From assembly GCA_036417435.1 (NCBI GenBank), contig JAZAQT010000673.1, positions 372,001 to 436,000 of the forward strand: a DNA stretch of 64,000 nucleotides, given 5' to 3'. Origin of the DNA: Inia geoffrensis. Lineage: Eukaryota > Chordata > Mammalia > Artiodactyla > Iniidae. A program made the translations under genes and the position numbers. The notes beneath the pieces were generated by a model. It did not search any database, had not been told where the DNA came from, and saw only the letters and a program-made list of their open reading frames with translations. Shown here in pieces: positions 1 through 11,049 of this stretch. Each line of letters starts with the position of its first letter. The stretch's first letter is position 1.

Positions 1-762
1 TCTGTGTTCATTTCAAACTCTGATTTTATGCATCACCCCACCTCACCTTTGCCCTTAAGCTGGCATAAGTGTGTTTTCTAAATGTGAGACACTCTTGTTT
101 TGTAATTAAGTTGTTGTGCAGTCATATTTACATTTCCTCTATGAGTGATATCTTATGATATGTTTCTTTTTCTGTGTGACTTAACTCAAGCAGTATCATC
201 GAAACTCGATCCACTCTTTATGCTTCTACTAGCCTTATTACATTGATTTCATAGTGAAGAGATATTCCATTGTGCGTAAGTACCACACCTTCCTTATCCA
301 TTGTTCTCTTTCCTGGGGTATTTAAGGTGTACTGAAGTCGAGGTTCTTGTAAACAGAGCAGCCCTAAACTTTGCTGTGCCTGTGTCTTTTTGATTTTTAG
401 ACTTCCCTAGATATGCTCCTGTGATTGCAAGTGCCCTATGCTCTGTAGCTCTGCTTTTAAGATGATTTACAAACCAGGATACACTTCCCCAGAGTGCCTC
501 TTCTCAGTTTACACACAGCCCGTCAGTGTATAAAGGCTGCCTGTTCTCCATGGCCTGTCCTGCATTTCTGCGTTTTACAATTTTTTCAGATGGCCCTTTT
601 GACCGGTGGGAAATGAGACTTCTTTGGTGTGCAGATTTGCATTGCTTGCTTTCTTGGTTGCCCATAAAGTGCATATGCGTGTTTTCCTGAATATATTCAG
701 GAGAAAATGCATACGCCCTTTTTGGCCAACTGCACCATTTTAGAAATCCTGCCACCTTGGGC
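1..762 (+). repeat. Isolated, diverged satellite monomer fragment
   Basis: This stretch aligns by eye, in order, with the L1-derived half of the array monomer, the palindrome and about 30 bases beyond it. Shared landmarks include the 'ctgtgtgactta' block, 'gatattccattgt', 'ccatggcctgtcctgc', 'ggcccttttga' and the palindrome at 658-729. Divergence is far higher than among array units, with many scattered substitutions and small indels. It carries satellite-specific segments that ordinary L1 lacks, so it is a stray satellite copy or relic of an older array edge rather than plain L1. It lies about 5 kb outside the main array, in the same orientation, and is cut by the window start. Confidence 0.85.
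658..729. repeat. Degenerate copy of the 72-bp satellite palindrome
   Basis: The central part 'cctgaatatattcagg' is intact and the outer TTGG/CCAA ends are partly kept, but the left arm has several substitutions, including GCCCAT for GGCCAA. Its presence in the most diverged copy shows that the palindrome predates the homogenisation of the main array. Confidence 0.85.
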
Positions 763-875
763 CTTGGGATGTAGGCAGAGTGCGAACTTTAGATGATTGA
801 TGCCGTCAGAGTCAGAAGGACTCACCAACGGCTTCCCTTAGGTTACATTTTAACTGTCCTTGATAGATGATGTCA
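763..875. other. Unassigned spacer
   Basis: About 110 bases between the stray satellite fragment and the next L1 scrap. No repeat, ORF or motif recognised. Confidence 0.4.
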
Positions 876-1070
876 ATAAAAATATCTATTCTTTTTCAGA
901 TTTTTTGCCCTTACACATTATTGCAAAATATTGAGTGTAGTTCCCTATGCTATATAGTAGTTCCTTGTTGATGATCTACTTTATACATAGCAGTGTGTAT
1001 GTGTTAATCCCAAACTGTTAATTTATCCCTCCTCCCACTTTCCCCTTTGGTAATAATAAATTATAAGATT
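876..1070 (-). mobile_element. LINE-1 3'-end fragment, antisense
   Basis: The plus strand carries, in order, 'ctttttcaga', 'ttgcaaaatattgagt', 'agttccctatgctatat', 'gttccttgttgatgatct', 'gtgttaatcccaaactg' and 'tttcccctttggtaa'. I recognise this order as the complement of the 3' untranslated region of cetartiodactyl L1 elements. It is truncated on both sides, with no target-site duplication or poly-A visible. The same L1 interval, much more altered, forms part of the satellite monomer, so this scrap is a useful less-diverged comparison. Confidence 0.7.
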
Positions 1071-2290
1071 TTATACTTCTCAGAAATGGGGGAGCTGAAA
1101 CAGAGGTATAATTTTCAATGGAAAAGCATTTAAAACAAGATTGAAGCTTTAACCAAGATTATTAGATGTGCATCCTTGGAAAAAAAATCACTTCATTTCT
1201 CTAATATTGACCTGACAAATAAGACAAATCTTTTCACTGAACTTGCTTATAATAGAATGATGGAAATATAAAATGGAAGTGTTAGAAACATCTTATTTTA
1301 CCCGAGCCTTATACACTGTTCTATGTTAATTACAGTTTGGCTCACATATCTGTTCATTGAAGTTACAATATTATCAATTTCTGTTACTGATCCTCCACAA
1401 TGGACCCCAACAAGTATCCCCCTGCCCAGTGTCATTGGAGCCAACAGATCGAGACTGAGTTTGGTTCAGAAGCAAAGGAAACTATATTTTGATCAGAGAA
1501 TGGAGAAGTGAGAGAATGCGCTACCCCACAGGCTGTGTGTTGGCCTGCTGTGTACAGGTCCTGTCAGAGTCAGTGGGAGGGAGGGGGCGGAGCTCTCAGA
1601 GGCCGGGTTGGATGCAGCTCAGGCTCTATATCTTGGAGCCTGCACTGGTCCCCAGGAGCTGAAGTGTCGACCCAGCCATTCTGCAGTAGGAAATCTGGTC
1701 TGAAGTGCCGGGTGTGGCAGCTCTGCATGCGGGAACCTAGGAGCACTTGAAATTAGACAAATCACAAAGGATAACAAAGGTTAGACTTTATTTTATTGCC
1801 CAGATTCTATTTTTATCTCCCAAGGATTTTTAATGGGCTTTGCTGGTGACAAAGCCCTTCTCTGCCTTTTGTCCCATTCCTCGTTCTTGGAGTTCTGAGT
1901 GTGCAGACCCCTCTTCTGTAACTGCTGAGTGCTGAGTTGGGAGCCCTCATACCCGGGGGTGAGGGTCAGAACTTCTCCCCAGCAGCCTCCAGGTGAGATT
2001 CATTGTCCCCAGAGCTGCTGCCTCCCTGCTCGTCCACCTGAGTACCAGCATTGGAAGTGTTATAGATTCTAATGACCTTTAAGGGTACAGGAAATGGATG
2101 TGCAGAGAAAATGTGGAGGCAGGCTTTACCCCACCGCACATTTGTTAGGCCACCTTAGGCTGACCATTTCTGCCAGCCTAGATGCTCTGACCAGCAGTCT
2201 TTGTTTTCTTCAATTAGGCCCCTGAATTAATGTAAAAACAGTACCAGGTGTCAGAGCCTTGCCTGCTCAACTCCCAGTCAGTCCAGGGTC
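1071..2290. other. Unassigned flank sequence
   Basis: The region starts AT-rich and becomes GC-richer from about 1500 to 2050. Short ORFs of 62 and 80 codons at 1323-1511 and 1508-1750 show no domain, signal peptide or codon pattern I recognise. If the retroviral remnant further right once extended here, 1790-2290 is where its minus-strand 3' LTR would be expected, but I see no LTR ends or matching pair. Treated as non-coding. Confidence 0.4.
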
Positions 2291-2869
2291 AGTGGTGATG
2301 CAAGACCATGATGGACACTGAGTCAACAGCCTTTTGAGGTAGCCAGGACTGCAGCTGGTCTTATTGGCCACCATCACCACGGTGGCTGTAGGCTTTTCTA
2401 TGGTGACAATGTGATATATGGTTCCCCTGCCAAGCTTATTAGCTCTCCTCTGGGTGCAGTAAGCCCTGAAAGCAGCAGTCTACTCTTTTTTTGACACACT
2501 CTTGTTGTTTTCTGAGAGAAACTCCAGGTAAAGTGATGGTTACACGAGCTGCCATGGGGCCCCGTTGCCCCCAGTTGTCTTTCTGGAGGTTGGAGTTGGG
2601 GGGTCTCCTCACTCGAGGTCAGTGTGCCCATGGAGCGAACCCTGCAACCTCAGGGCATGTTTGGTGGTTAGGATCAACACATGGGGTCCTTTTCCCTTAG
2701 GAGGGAGGTGGCCTTTCAGGCTGCTGATTTCCAGGTTTTTAGATACTGCCAGTATCCTGGCCAGATGTGGTGGTGGACCAAGCCCCTTAGTGACCGTAGT
2801 TTATCCTACCTGGTTAGCATTCATGCGTTGTTCCTTTTCAAGTGGTCCCGGTTTTTGCACTAATACTCC
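2291..2869 (-). mobile_element. Possible downstream part of ERV remnant
   Basis: This stretch lies directly 3' (minus strand) of a clear reverse-transcriptase remnant, where RNase H, integrase or env would be expected. A 77-codon minus-strand ORF lies at 2398-2631. I cannot identify any conserved RNase H or integrase residues, so the assignment rests on position only. Confidence 0.3.
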
Positions 2870-3660
2870 AATAGCAATTCACCTTTCACCAGGAATGTAA
2901 AGGTCAAAGGGTTTAGCTAAATTAGGGAGTTCCAGGTCAAGTGTCTGAATTGACTGCTCTTTCCATTCTTGAAAGACCACTTCTGGATTCTATTCAAAAG
3001 GATCATCATCTTTTCCTTTCAGTGCTTCATATAGAGGCCCAGCTATTAGACTGTAGTTCGGGATCCAGATGCAGCAAACCCCAGCCTCCCCAGGAACTCC
3101 TAAGCTGTCTTCTACTTTTAGAAGGGCTAAGGCTGCAAATGGTTTCTTCCCTTTCCTGGGATGGGCTTCTCAGACCTTCTGTGACAACGAAGCCCAGGTA
3201 GGTCACCTTAGTGTGATATTTGAGCTTTATCTTGGACAACTTCTATCCTATATTGGCTTGGTAGTTCAGAGGCCTCCTTAGTAGAGCTGGCGATCAGATT
3301 GGTGTCTGCATATTGAAGGAGGGTTTCCTTTTCCAGAGGTAGAACTTTTAGGTCTTTAGCTAAGCTTTCCCAAAGATGGTGTGGGAATTTCTATACCCTT
3401 GGGGCCAGGCGGCCCAGCAGTATTATTTTTGTTGTATGTTGAGTCCTGCCAGTCACGAGGCAAAATTTCTTGTGACTCTGGGACTAATGGAATACAAAAG
3501 AAGGCATCATTGAAGTCTAATACAGAACACCATGTCCTGGTGGTTGGTAGAATGACTAGCAGTGTGTAGGAATTAGGAACTACTGGAGGTATACCCTCGG
3601 TGGCATAACTGACTGTCCTGACATCCTTTACCAGGTCCCCAGCGGCCCATTTGTCTCTCG
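2870..3660 (-). pseudogene. ERV class-I (gammaretrovirus-like) pol reverse-transcriptase remnant
   Basis: Read on the minus strand, conserved blocks of a retroviral reverse transcriptase appear in the correct order. 'VPNSYTLL' is near 3570-3600. Motif A, 'VLDFNDAFFCIPL', lies near 3486-3525 and keeps the catalytic aspartate. 'LLQYADTNLIAS' is near 3280-3320, where the YxDD catalytic box should be. 'VTYLGFVVTEG' of the thumb/connection region is near 3175-3210. The pattern is closest to gammaretrovirus-like (ERV1) pol. The copy is dead: blocks lie in different frames, an in-frame stop follows the region between motif A and the catalytic box, and that box reads YADT instead of YVDD. No gag, protease or intact env is visible. 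An old fossil insertion. Confidence 0.75.
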
Positions 3661-4227
3661 TGGTCAGGCAATTACCAGGATATGGAGCTCACCTGGGCAG
3701 GTACCTCACCCCCACGCCAGCTCATTGGGCTCTCCTGGTCAAGCCTCTCCCAGGATACAGATCTACCCTTGCAGGTACCGTGGCAGGGCTGGGCAAAGAG
3801 GAACCGTGCACATAGCCCTCATTGCAGAGCAACCTCAGCTCACCTGTCTCTCAGAGCTGACACAGAGCACCTCAGAGCAGGACTTGAACTAACAAACAGC
3901 AGCTCCGACATGTCTGTGACCCTGGGCATCACTCTGCAGGGCCTCCCTCTGCCTGGTCTTCCAGACACTTCCACTGCACCCAGGGCACCAAGCCGCTGCC
4001 TCCAGCCACCACTCACCCCTCCTCTCCCTGACTTCTGTGTCCCTTTCATTAGGAGACGATTTTCTTGAAGCTGTCTCCCACTCATGGGCCAGATAAAATG
4101 ATTAGAAAACAAGCCAGAGCTGCAGCCCCTTGTGTATCCGGACTTTCAAGAGCCTACTCCTGTTGCTTGGAGATGGCCCGTTCAGCAAGGTCAATTTTCT
4201 GCAACTGTGAGCCCCTGAGTAGTGAGG
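3661..4227. other. Unassigned flank sequence
   Basis: GC-rich, with a 128-codon plus-strand ORF at 3682-4068 and a 90-codon opposing ORF at 3840-4112. Neither shows a recognisable domain, and both overlap each other in a compositionally open stretch, so I read them as chance ORFs. The 5' end of the minus-strand ERV may lie here, but no LTR or primer-binding site was recognised. Confidence 0.4.
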
Positions 4228-4300
4228 ATTGGCTGACCTGTGCAGCCTGACCAATCGGGCCAGCCCTCCCCAGGTGTGCATGTTTTGAGGTCAATATAAA
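4228..4300 (+). promoter_or_regulatory. CCAAT/TATA promoter-like cluster
   Basis: An inverted CCAAT box (ATTGG, 4228-4232), a direct CCAATC (4251-4256) and a TATAAA (4295-4300) lie in the order and spacing of a vertebrate RNA polymerase II or retroviral-LTR promoter. Initiation would be expected around 4325-4330. No gene follows on the plus strand. It may be a leftover LTR U3 region; if so, it is opposite in orientation to the neighbouring pol remnant. Motif matches only, so chance is possible. Confidence 0.35.
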
Positions 4301-5094
4301 CACCGCACCAGGCAGCAAGAGCCCCTGCAGCTCTGCCTGACACCATATTCTCTGCCCTGTCATTAGTCTCGGGGCTGGGCTGGTGGGAGGGATTGAGAGG
4401 CCACGGCTTTGTGAGAGGCCTAGTGTGAGTTGGGCTCTGCTGGACTTTCTGCAGCAGTTTCCAGGCTGCCACCTGCTAAAGAAGAGGATGTGTCACCTAT
4501 AACTGCTGCTGGAATTTCTCCCTGGGCAGAGGTGAGGGAGGAAAAAAAGCAGTGGGGGCGGGACAGGAGGGGTTTCTCAGGCAGGGAAATGGAAGGCTTC
4601 CAGAAGAGCACCCAGGGCCAGGACCATCCTGGCTGGCCTGCAGGCACCAAGTCGGCCGGCATGCTGTCGCTTGTGTGGCTCCACGGCCCTTCCTCTAGGC
4701 TTTCAAGTCCTTGCACATATTCAGGTGTTTTACCTGGGAAGGGTGGGAACAGTTCAGCAGCAGCTGGCCTGGGCCTCAGCTCACGTTTACTCACAGAGGT
4801 CTCGGCACAGTCCCCCAGCTTTACAATGAGGACACTTGTTGTGTGGGGGCTGCTGGTTGAATGGGAGATGATTCCCCTCACTGACCAACTTCAGAATTGT
4901 TTACAAGTGGAGCAAGTGCCCTGATACGGTTTTCCTCTGTGTAACTGGTGGGTTCTGTTTAGATTTTTTTTTTCTTTATTTTGGGTTCTAGGTAGATTTT
5001 ATTCCTCTTTTTTGTATTTACAGATATAAGCATGGAAATAATGTATTCATATAAAAGCACGTGTGTGAAGGGAAGAACCTTTTTTTCTGTTTTA
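4301..5094. other. Unassigned flank sequence
   Basis: Contains two long opposing ORFs, 164 codons plus (4430-4924) and 153 codons minus (4420-4881), in a GC-rich stretch with few stops on either strand. Neither has recognisable domains, a signal peptide or convincing splice context. From about 4960 the sequence turns T-rich. I see no identifiable repeat. Confidence 0.4.
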
Positions 5095-5832
5095 ATTGTT
5101 TTTTAAATTTTGAAATATATTTTAGTTTTTTATACAGCAGGTTTATATTGGTTATCTATTTTACACTTGGTTATCTATTTATCTACTGGTTATCTATTTT
5201 ATACATATAAATGCCAATCTGAATCTCTCAACTTCTCCCACCACCTAACCCCCACAGCTTTCCCCACTTGATGTCCATATGTTTTTTCTCTACATCTGTT
5301 GCTCTATTTCTGCCTTGCAAACTGGTCCATCTGCACAATTTTTCTAGGTTCCACATATATGCATTCATATACAATATTTGTTTTCCTCTTTCTGACATAC
5401 TTCACTCTCTATGACAGTCTCTAGATCCATTGACATCTCTACAAATGATCCAACTTCATTCATTCTTATGGCTGAGTAATATTCCATTTTATATATGTAT
5501 CATCTCTTTATGCATTCATGTGTCTGTGGACATTTAGGTTGCTTCCATTACCTGGCTATTATAGTGATGCAATGAATTTTGTGGTGAAAGCCTCCTCTTT
5601 ATTTTTGTTTTTTTTTCTCGATATATGCCCAGGAGTGAGATGGCTGGATCATATGGTAATTTATGGTTAGTTTTTAAGGAACCTCCATGCTGTTCTCTAT
5701 TGTAACTGTATCAATTTACATTCCCAACAGTAGTGGAAGAGGTTTCCTTTTCTCCACACCATTCGAGCATTTGTTGTTTGCAGAATTTCTGATAATGCCT
5801 ATTCTAACAGGTGTGAGGTGATACTTCATTGT
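5095..5832 (-). mobile_element. LINE-1 3' region, antisense, truncated by the satellite array
   Basis: The plus strand shows the complement of the L1 3' region typical of cetartiodactyls, in order: 'tatacagcaggttt', 'ctctacatctgttgctct', 'tctttctgacatacttcact', 'ctgagtaatattccatt', 'gacatttaggttgcttcc', 'atatgcccaggagtgagatgg', 'aaggaacctccatgctgttc' and 'gtgtgaggtgatacttcattg'. Homology stops there; ordinary L1 would continue with 'tagttttgatttgcat', but satellite sequence begins at about 5833. It is diverged by scattered substitutions and so is not a recent insertion. It covers the same L1 interval that was co-opted into the satellite monomer. Confidence 0.8.
5150..5199 (+). repeat. Small direct triplication inside the L1 fragment
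   Basis: The 12-mer 'ggttatctattt' occurs at 5150, 5169 and 5188, a 19-bp period that I do not recall from the usual L1 at this position. Probably a local slippage expansion private to this copy. Confidence 0.8.
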
Positions 5833-6553
5833 TGAGTTTATTTCTTTGAGCAAGGAGTAGGTCCTGTCTATTACATACTTGGCTTATGGAATGGTTTTTG
5901 GGCTAATTTCAATCTCTGGTTTTATGACGCACCCCAACTCAACTTTCCCCTTAAAAAAAGCATAAGATTGTTTCCTAAAAGTGAGACTCTGTTGTGTTTT
6001 GTAATTCAATTCATGTGTAGCCAAGTTTACATTCCCTTTATTAGTGATAACCTATAATAATTTTCTTTTTCTGTGTGACTTATTTCACATAGAATCATCG
6101 TACTGGAATCCATTCATTTTGCTTCTACAGGCCTGATTACATTAATATCACTGTTGAGTGATATTTCATTATACAAAATAAGCACAAGGTCTTTATCCAT
6201 TTTTTTCTGTCCAGGATATATAAGTTGTACTGTAGTGGACTTTGCTGAAAACACAGCAGTCCTAAATATTGGGGTAGCTGTGTCTTCCTCCTTTAAATTT
6301 TCCTAAGCTATAGGGCCATAAGTGGAAGTGCCCTAGGCTCTGTGGCTTTGATTTTTAGATGTTTCAGGAAACACCATACACATCTCCACAGTACTCGTTG
6401 GCAATTTACATCCCGCCAATCAGCATAACCAAGCTCCCTGTACTCCATGGCCAGTCCTGTCTCTCGGGATTTTACACTTTTTTCAGACGACACTTTAAAG
6501 CGTTGGGAAGTGAGACTTCATTGTAGTGCAAATTTCCATTACAGGCTTGTTTG
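5833..6553 (+). repeat. Array edge: partial monomer before palindrome 1
   Basis: Starts inside the L1-derived module, at the point equal to 'gttgagtccatttggttgag' of internal units, and runs to the first palindrome. It differs from internal units by many substitutions, as expected of an array end that escapes homogenisation. Confidence 0.9.
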
Positions 6554-7576
6554 TTGGCCAAAAAGAGTGTATGCGTTTTTTCTGGGATATATTTAGGAAA
6601 AAACACATACACCCTTTTTGGCTAAGTGTATCATTGTCGAAGTGCTGCCTCTTTTCCTTTACTTTCAGAGCAATTTTAATCTACCACCGGATATCTGTTT
6701 TCTGCAATTCTGCCTCGCGTTCAAGTCCTCTTCACAGCCTTCCTTCAATATATTTTTGGATGATAGGGGTCATGTGTAATTGTGCAGGATTGTGAATTAC
6801 AGTGTACAAAAAGCTCCTTTTTTCAACTAGCTTCCTTGTGAGCTGACTGCAAAACCGAAGAATTGCTTCAGGCCCTAACCTGGTTCTGGCAAGGCACGCT
6901 GAGCCTTTGGTGAATTCTTCTCCCTGGTGGGAAATCAGAGTTCAATGTGCCCGTCCAAACACATAGAGATAGTCCCTCATTGGATCTCCTTATTCCTGGT
7001 CATATTCTACAGAAATTACTAACTGTGAAACAGTTCATCTGGAGCTGTGTTTATACTCCCGGTGTTAGTGATATGTTGTGATGTTTCTTTTTCTGTGTGA
7101 CTTATTTCACTTAAAAGCATCGTACCTACATCCACTCATTATGCTGCTACTGGTCTGTTGCCATTGATTTCATTGTTGAGTGATATTCCATTGTAGGGAT
7201 GTACCACAACTTCTATATCCATTTTTCTCTTTCTTGGCTATTGAAGTTGTACCATAGTCAAGGTTCCCGTACAGAGAGCAGCCCCAAACTTTGGTGTGGC
7301 TGTGTCTTTTTCATTTAAATTTTCCGAATATATAGCACTATAAGTGTATGTGCCCTAGGCTCTCTAGCTTGTTTTTTTCTTTGTTCCAGGAAACACCATG
7401 CACTTCTCCAGAGTGGCTGTTGGCAATTTACATCCTGCCCATCAGCATAACAAGGCTGCCGGTTCTCCATGGCCTGTCCAGCCTCTCTGGATTTTACACT
7501 TTTTTCGGACGGCCCTTTTGATCGGTGGGAAGTGAGACTTCCTTGTAGTGCTGACTTCCATTGCAGGCTTGCTTGG
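6554..7576 (+). repeat. Unit 1, internally deleted (1023 bp)
   Basis: Palindrome 6554-6626 (73 bp, seven A on the right against six T on the left). About 713 bp are missing: at about 7032 the sequence jumps from the 'gaaattac..aactgtgaaac' position straight to 'agttcatctgg', which equals the 'gcagttcacacg' position of normal units. Most of the unknown module's end and the start of the L1 module are gone. Strongly diverged. Confidence 0.9.
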
Positions 7577-9311
7577 TTGGCCAAAAACGTCGTATGCATT
7601 TTTTCCTGAATATATTCAGGAAAAAACGCATACGCCATTTTTGGCCAAGTGCATCAGTTTTGAACTGCTGCCTCTTTTCCTACGCTTTCAGAGCAATTCT
7701 TATCTACCACCTGATATATGTTTTCTGCAAATCTGTGTCGCTTTCAAGTCCTCTTCATAGCATTCCTTCAATAAATTTTTGGATGATAGGGGTCATTTGG
7801 AACTCTGCAGGATTGTGAGTAACAGTGCCAAAAATCTCCTTTTCCCAACTCGCTTTCTTGTGAGCTGGCCGCAAACCCGAATAATTGCTTCAGGCCCTAA
7901 TCTTGTTGTGGCATGGCAAGCTGAGCCTTTGGTGAATTCTTCTTACTGTAGGGAATTCAGAGTTCAATGTGCCCTACCAAACACATTGAGATAGCCGCTC
8001 TTTGGTTCTCCTTATTCCTGTTCATCTTCCACAGAAATTGCAATCTGTGCCAAACAAGAGGTCAAAGGCACTGACTCTCCAAGTGGGGAGAATGTTAATA
8101 TCGCATCTGGAATGGCGAACTCGAGTACCAGGGGGCTAAAATGGCGATGAGTTTTAGAAATTTTGCCTGATCACTTCGTGGACCATATTCTGGGTTTTCC
8201 ATGCATATTTTAGCGGAAGGATAAATCCCTTACACGTGGAGATTTGGGACCCGTGGAATGGGAACCATGCACCATTACCTCAAAGGGTCTGCATTCCCTC
8301 ACCAATAGTATCAGCCCAAAGTGTCCAGCCTTATCTCTCCCCCAGCTGTGGATGTAGAGGTGGTAAATCCAAGATTCCTCACAAGCCCTCAAGGACTTAT
8401 TTAAGAATTTCTCTCTATTTGACAGTCCTTGTGTTTTCTTTTTCAAATTTATTTTTATAAGGGGATTTAGCTTCTTGACACTGCTGTGTGTATGCTGCTG
8501 TACACAAATGATTTTCTTATGGAGACCTATAAATGTATGGGTTTTAATTTTCTTCATAGTCAGGTATATTCCTAGGTTTTGAATATAGCTTGTTGAGTCC
8601 ATTTGATTGAGCAAGGAGTAGGTCTTGTCTAATATATATTTGGCTTATGGAATGGTATCTGTCCTAATGTCAACCTCTGGTTTTATGCAGCCTCCCCACT
8701 CTCCTTTCCCCTTATGCAAGCTTAAGTTTCTTTTGTAAATGTGAGACTCTGTTGTGTTTTGAAATGCAGTTCACACGTAGCCGTGTTTACATTCCCTGTA
8801 TTAGTGATAACTTATGATGTTTCTTTTTCTGTGTGACTTATTTCACTTAGAATCATCGTAACTAAATCCACTCATTATGCTGCTACTGGTCTGTTGCCAT
8901 TGATTTCATTGTTGAGTGATATTCCATTGTAGGGATGTACCACAACTTCTATATCCATTTTTCTCTTTCTGGGCTATTGAAGTTGTACCATAGTCAAGGC
9001 TCCCGTACACAGAGCAGCCCCAAACTTTGGTGTTGCTGTGTCTTTGTCATTTAACTTTTCCGAATCTATAGCACTATAAGTGGAAGTGCCCTAGGCTATC
9101 TAGCTTGTTTTTTCTTTGTTCCAGGAAACACCATCCACTTCTCCAGAGTGGCTGTTGGCAATTTACATCCCGCCCATCAGCAGAACAAGGCTGCCAGTTC
9201 TCCATGGCCTGTCCTGCCTCTCTGGATTTTACACTTTTTTCTGACGGCCCTTTTGATCAGTGGGAAGTGAGACTTCATTGTAGTGCGGATTTCCTTTGCA
9301 GGCTTGATGGG
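7577..9311 (+). repeat. Unit 2 (1735 bp), edge-diverged A-like
   Basis: Full length but with more private substitutions than internal units. The palindrome has several unpaired changes (CGTCG and GCATTT in the left arm, GCCATT in the right). It has 'cccttttgatcgg', as in subfamily B, where units 4-17 read 'ccctttggatcgg'. Confidence 0.95.
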
Positions 9312-11049
9312 TTGGCCAAAAAGGGCCTAGGCGTTTTTTCCTGAATATATTTAGGAAAAAAACGCATACGCACTTTTTGGCCAATTGTATCACGGTGGAA
9401 ATGCTGCCTCCTCTCCTACGCTTTCAGAGCAATTCTTGTCTACCACCTGATATCTGTTTTCTGCAATTCTGCGTCGCATTCAAGTCCTCTTCACAGCCTT
9501 CCTTCAATAAATTTTTGGATGATAGGGGTCATTTGGAACTCTGCAGGACTGTGAAATACAGTGCCAAAAATCTCCTTTTCTCAACTCGCTTTCTTGTGAG
9601 CTTACCGCAAACCCGAAGAATTGTGTCAGGCCCTAAACTCTTTCCGGCATGGCTCGCTGAACCTTTGATGAATTCTTCTTCCTGTAGGGAAATCAGAGTT
9701 CAATGTGCCCGTCCAAACACATCAAGTTAGCTGCTCATTCGTTCTCCTTATTCCTGTTCATCTTCCACAGAAATTGCAAACTGTGCCAAACAAGAGGTCA
9801 AAGGCACTGACTCTCCAAGTGGGGAGAATATTAATATTGCATCTGGAACGGCGAACTCGAGTACCAGGGGGCTAAAATGGCGATGAGTTTTATAAATTTT
9901 GCCTGATCACTTCGTGGACCATATTCTGGGTTTTCCATGCATATTTTAGCTGAAGGATAAATCCCTTACACGTGGAGATTTGGGACCCTTGGAATGGGAA
10001 CCATGCACCATTACCTCAAAGGGTCTGCATTCCCTCACCAATAGTATCAGCCCCAAGTGTCCAGCCTTATCGCTCCCCCAGCTGTGGATGTAGAGGTGGT
10101 AAATCCCAGATTCCTCACAAGCCCTGAAGGACTTATTTAAGAATTTCTCTCTATTTGACAGTCCTTGTGTTTTCTTTTTCAAATTTATTTTTATAAGGGG
10201 ATTTAACATATTTACACTGCTGTGTGTATGCTGCTGTACACAAATGATTTTCTTATGGAGACCTATAAATGTATGGGTTTTAATTTTCTTCATAGTCAGG
10301 TATATTCCTAGGTTTTGAATACGGGGTGTTGAGTCCATTTCGTTGAGCAAGGAGTAGCTCTTGTCTAATATATATTTGGCTTATGGAATGGTATCTGTCC
10401 TAATGTCAACCTCTGGTTTTATGCAGCCTCCCCACTCTCCTTTCCCCTTAAGCAAGCATAAGTTTCTTTTGTAAATGTGAGACTCTCTTGTGTTTTGTAA
10501 TGCAGTTCACACGTAACCGTGTTTACATTCCCGGTATTAGTGATATCTTATGATGTTTCTTTTTCTGTGTGACTTATTTCACTTAGAATCATCGTAACTA
10601 AATCCACTCATTATGCTGCTACTGGTCGGTTGCCATTGATTTCATTGTTGAGTGATATTCCATTGTAGGGATGTACCACAGCTTCTATATCCATTTTTCT
10701 CTTTCTGGGCTATTAAAGTTGTACCATAGTCAAGGCTCCCGTACACAGAGCAGCCCCAAACTTTGGTGTGGCTGTGTCTTTTTCATTTAAATTTTCCGAA
10801 TCTATAGCACCATAAGTGGAAGTACCCTAGGCTCTCTAGCTTGGTTTTTTCTTTGTTCCATGAAACACCATCCACTTCTCCAGAGTGGCTGTTGGCAATT
10901 TACATCCCGCCCATCAGCATAACAAGGCTGCCGGTTCTCCATGGCCTGTCCTGCCTCTCTGGATTTTACACTTTTTTTCGGACGGCCCTTTGGATCGGTG
11001 GGAAGTGAGACTGCCTTGTAGTGCGGATTTCCATTCCAGGCTTGCTTGG
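9312..11049 (+). repeat. Unit 3 (1738 bp), edge-diverged A-like
   Basis: Palindrome 9312-9384 has one extra A in the right arm, and the T run before 'cgga' near 10978 has seven T; together these explain the 1738-bp length. The left arm reads GGGCCTAGGCG. Confidence 0.95.

Noticed and set aside
3682..4068. 128-codon plus-strand ORF
   Set aside because: Low-complexity Pro/Ser/Leu-rich translation in GC-rich sequence, with an opposing ORF over the same bases; no recognisable domain.
4420..4924. Opposing ORFs of 153 and 164 codons in the left flank
   Set aside because: They overlap almost completely on opposite strands in GC-rich sequence, with no domain, repeat copy or promoter evidence.
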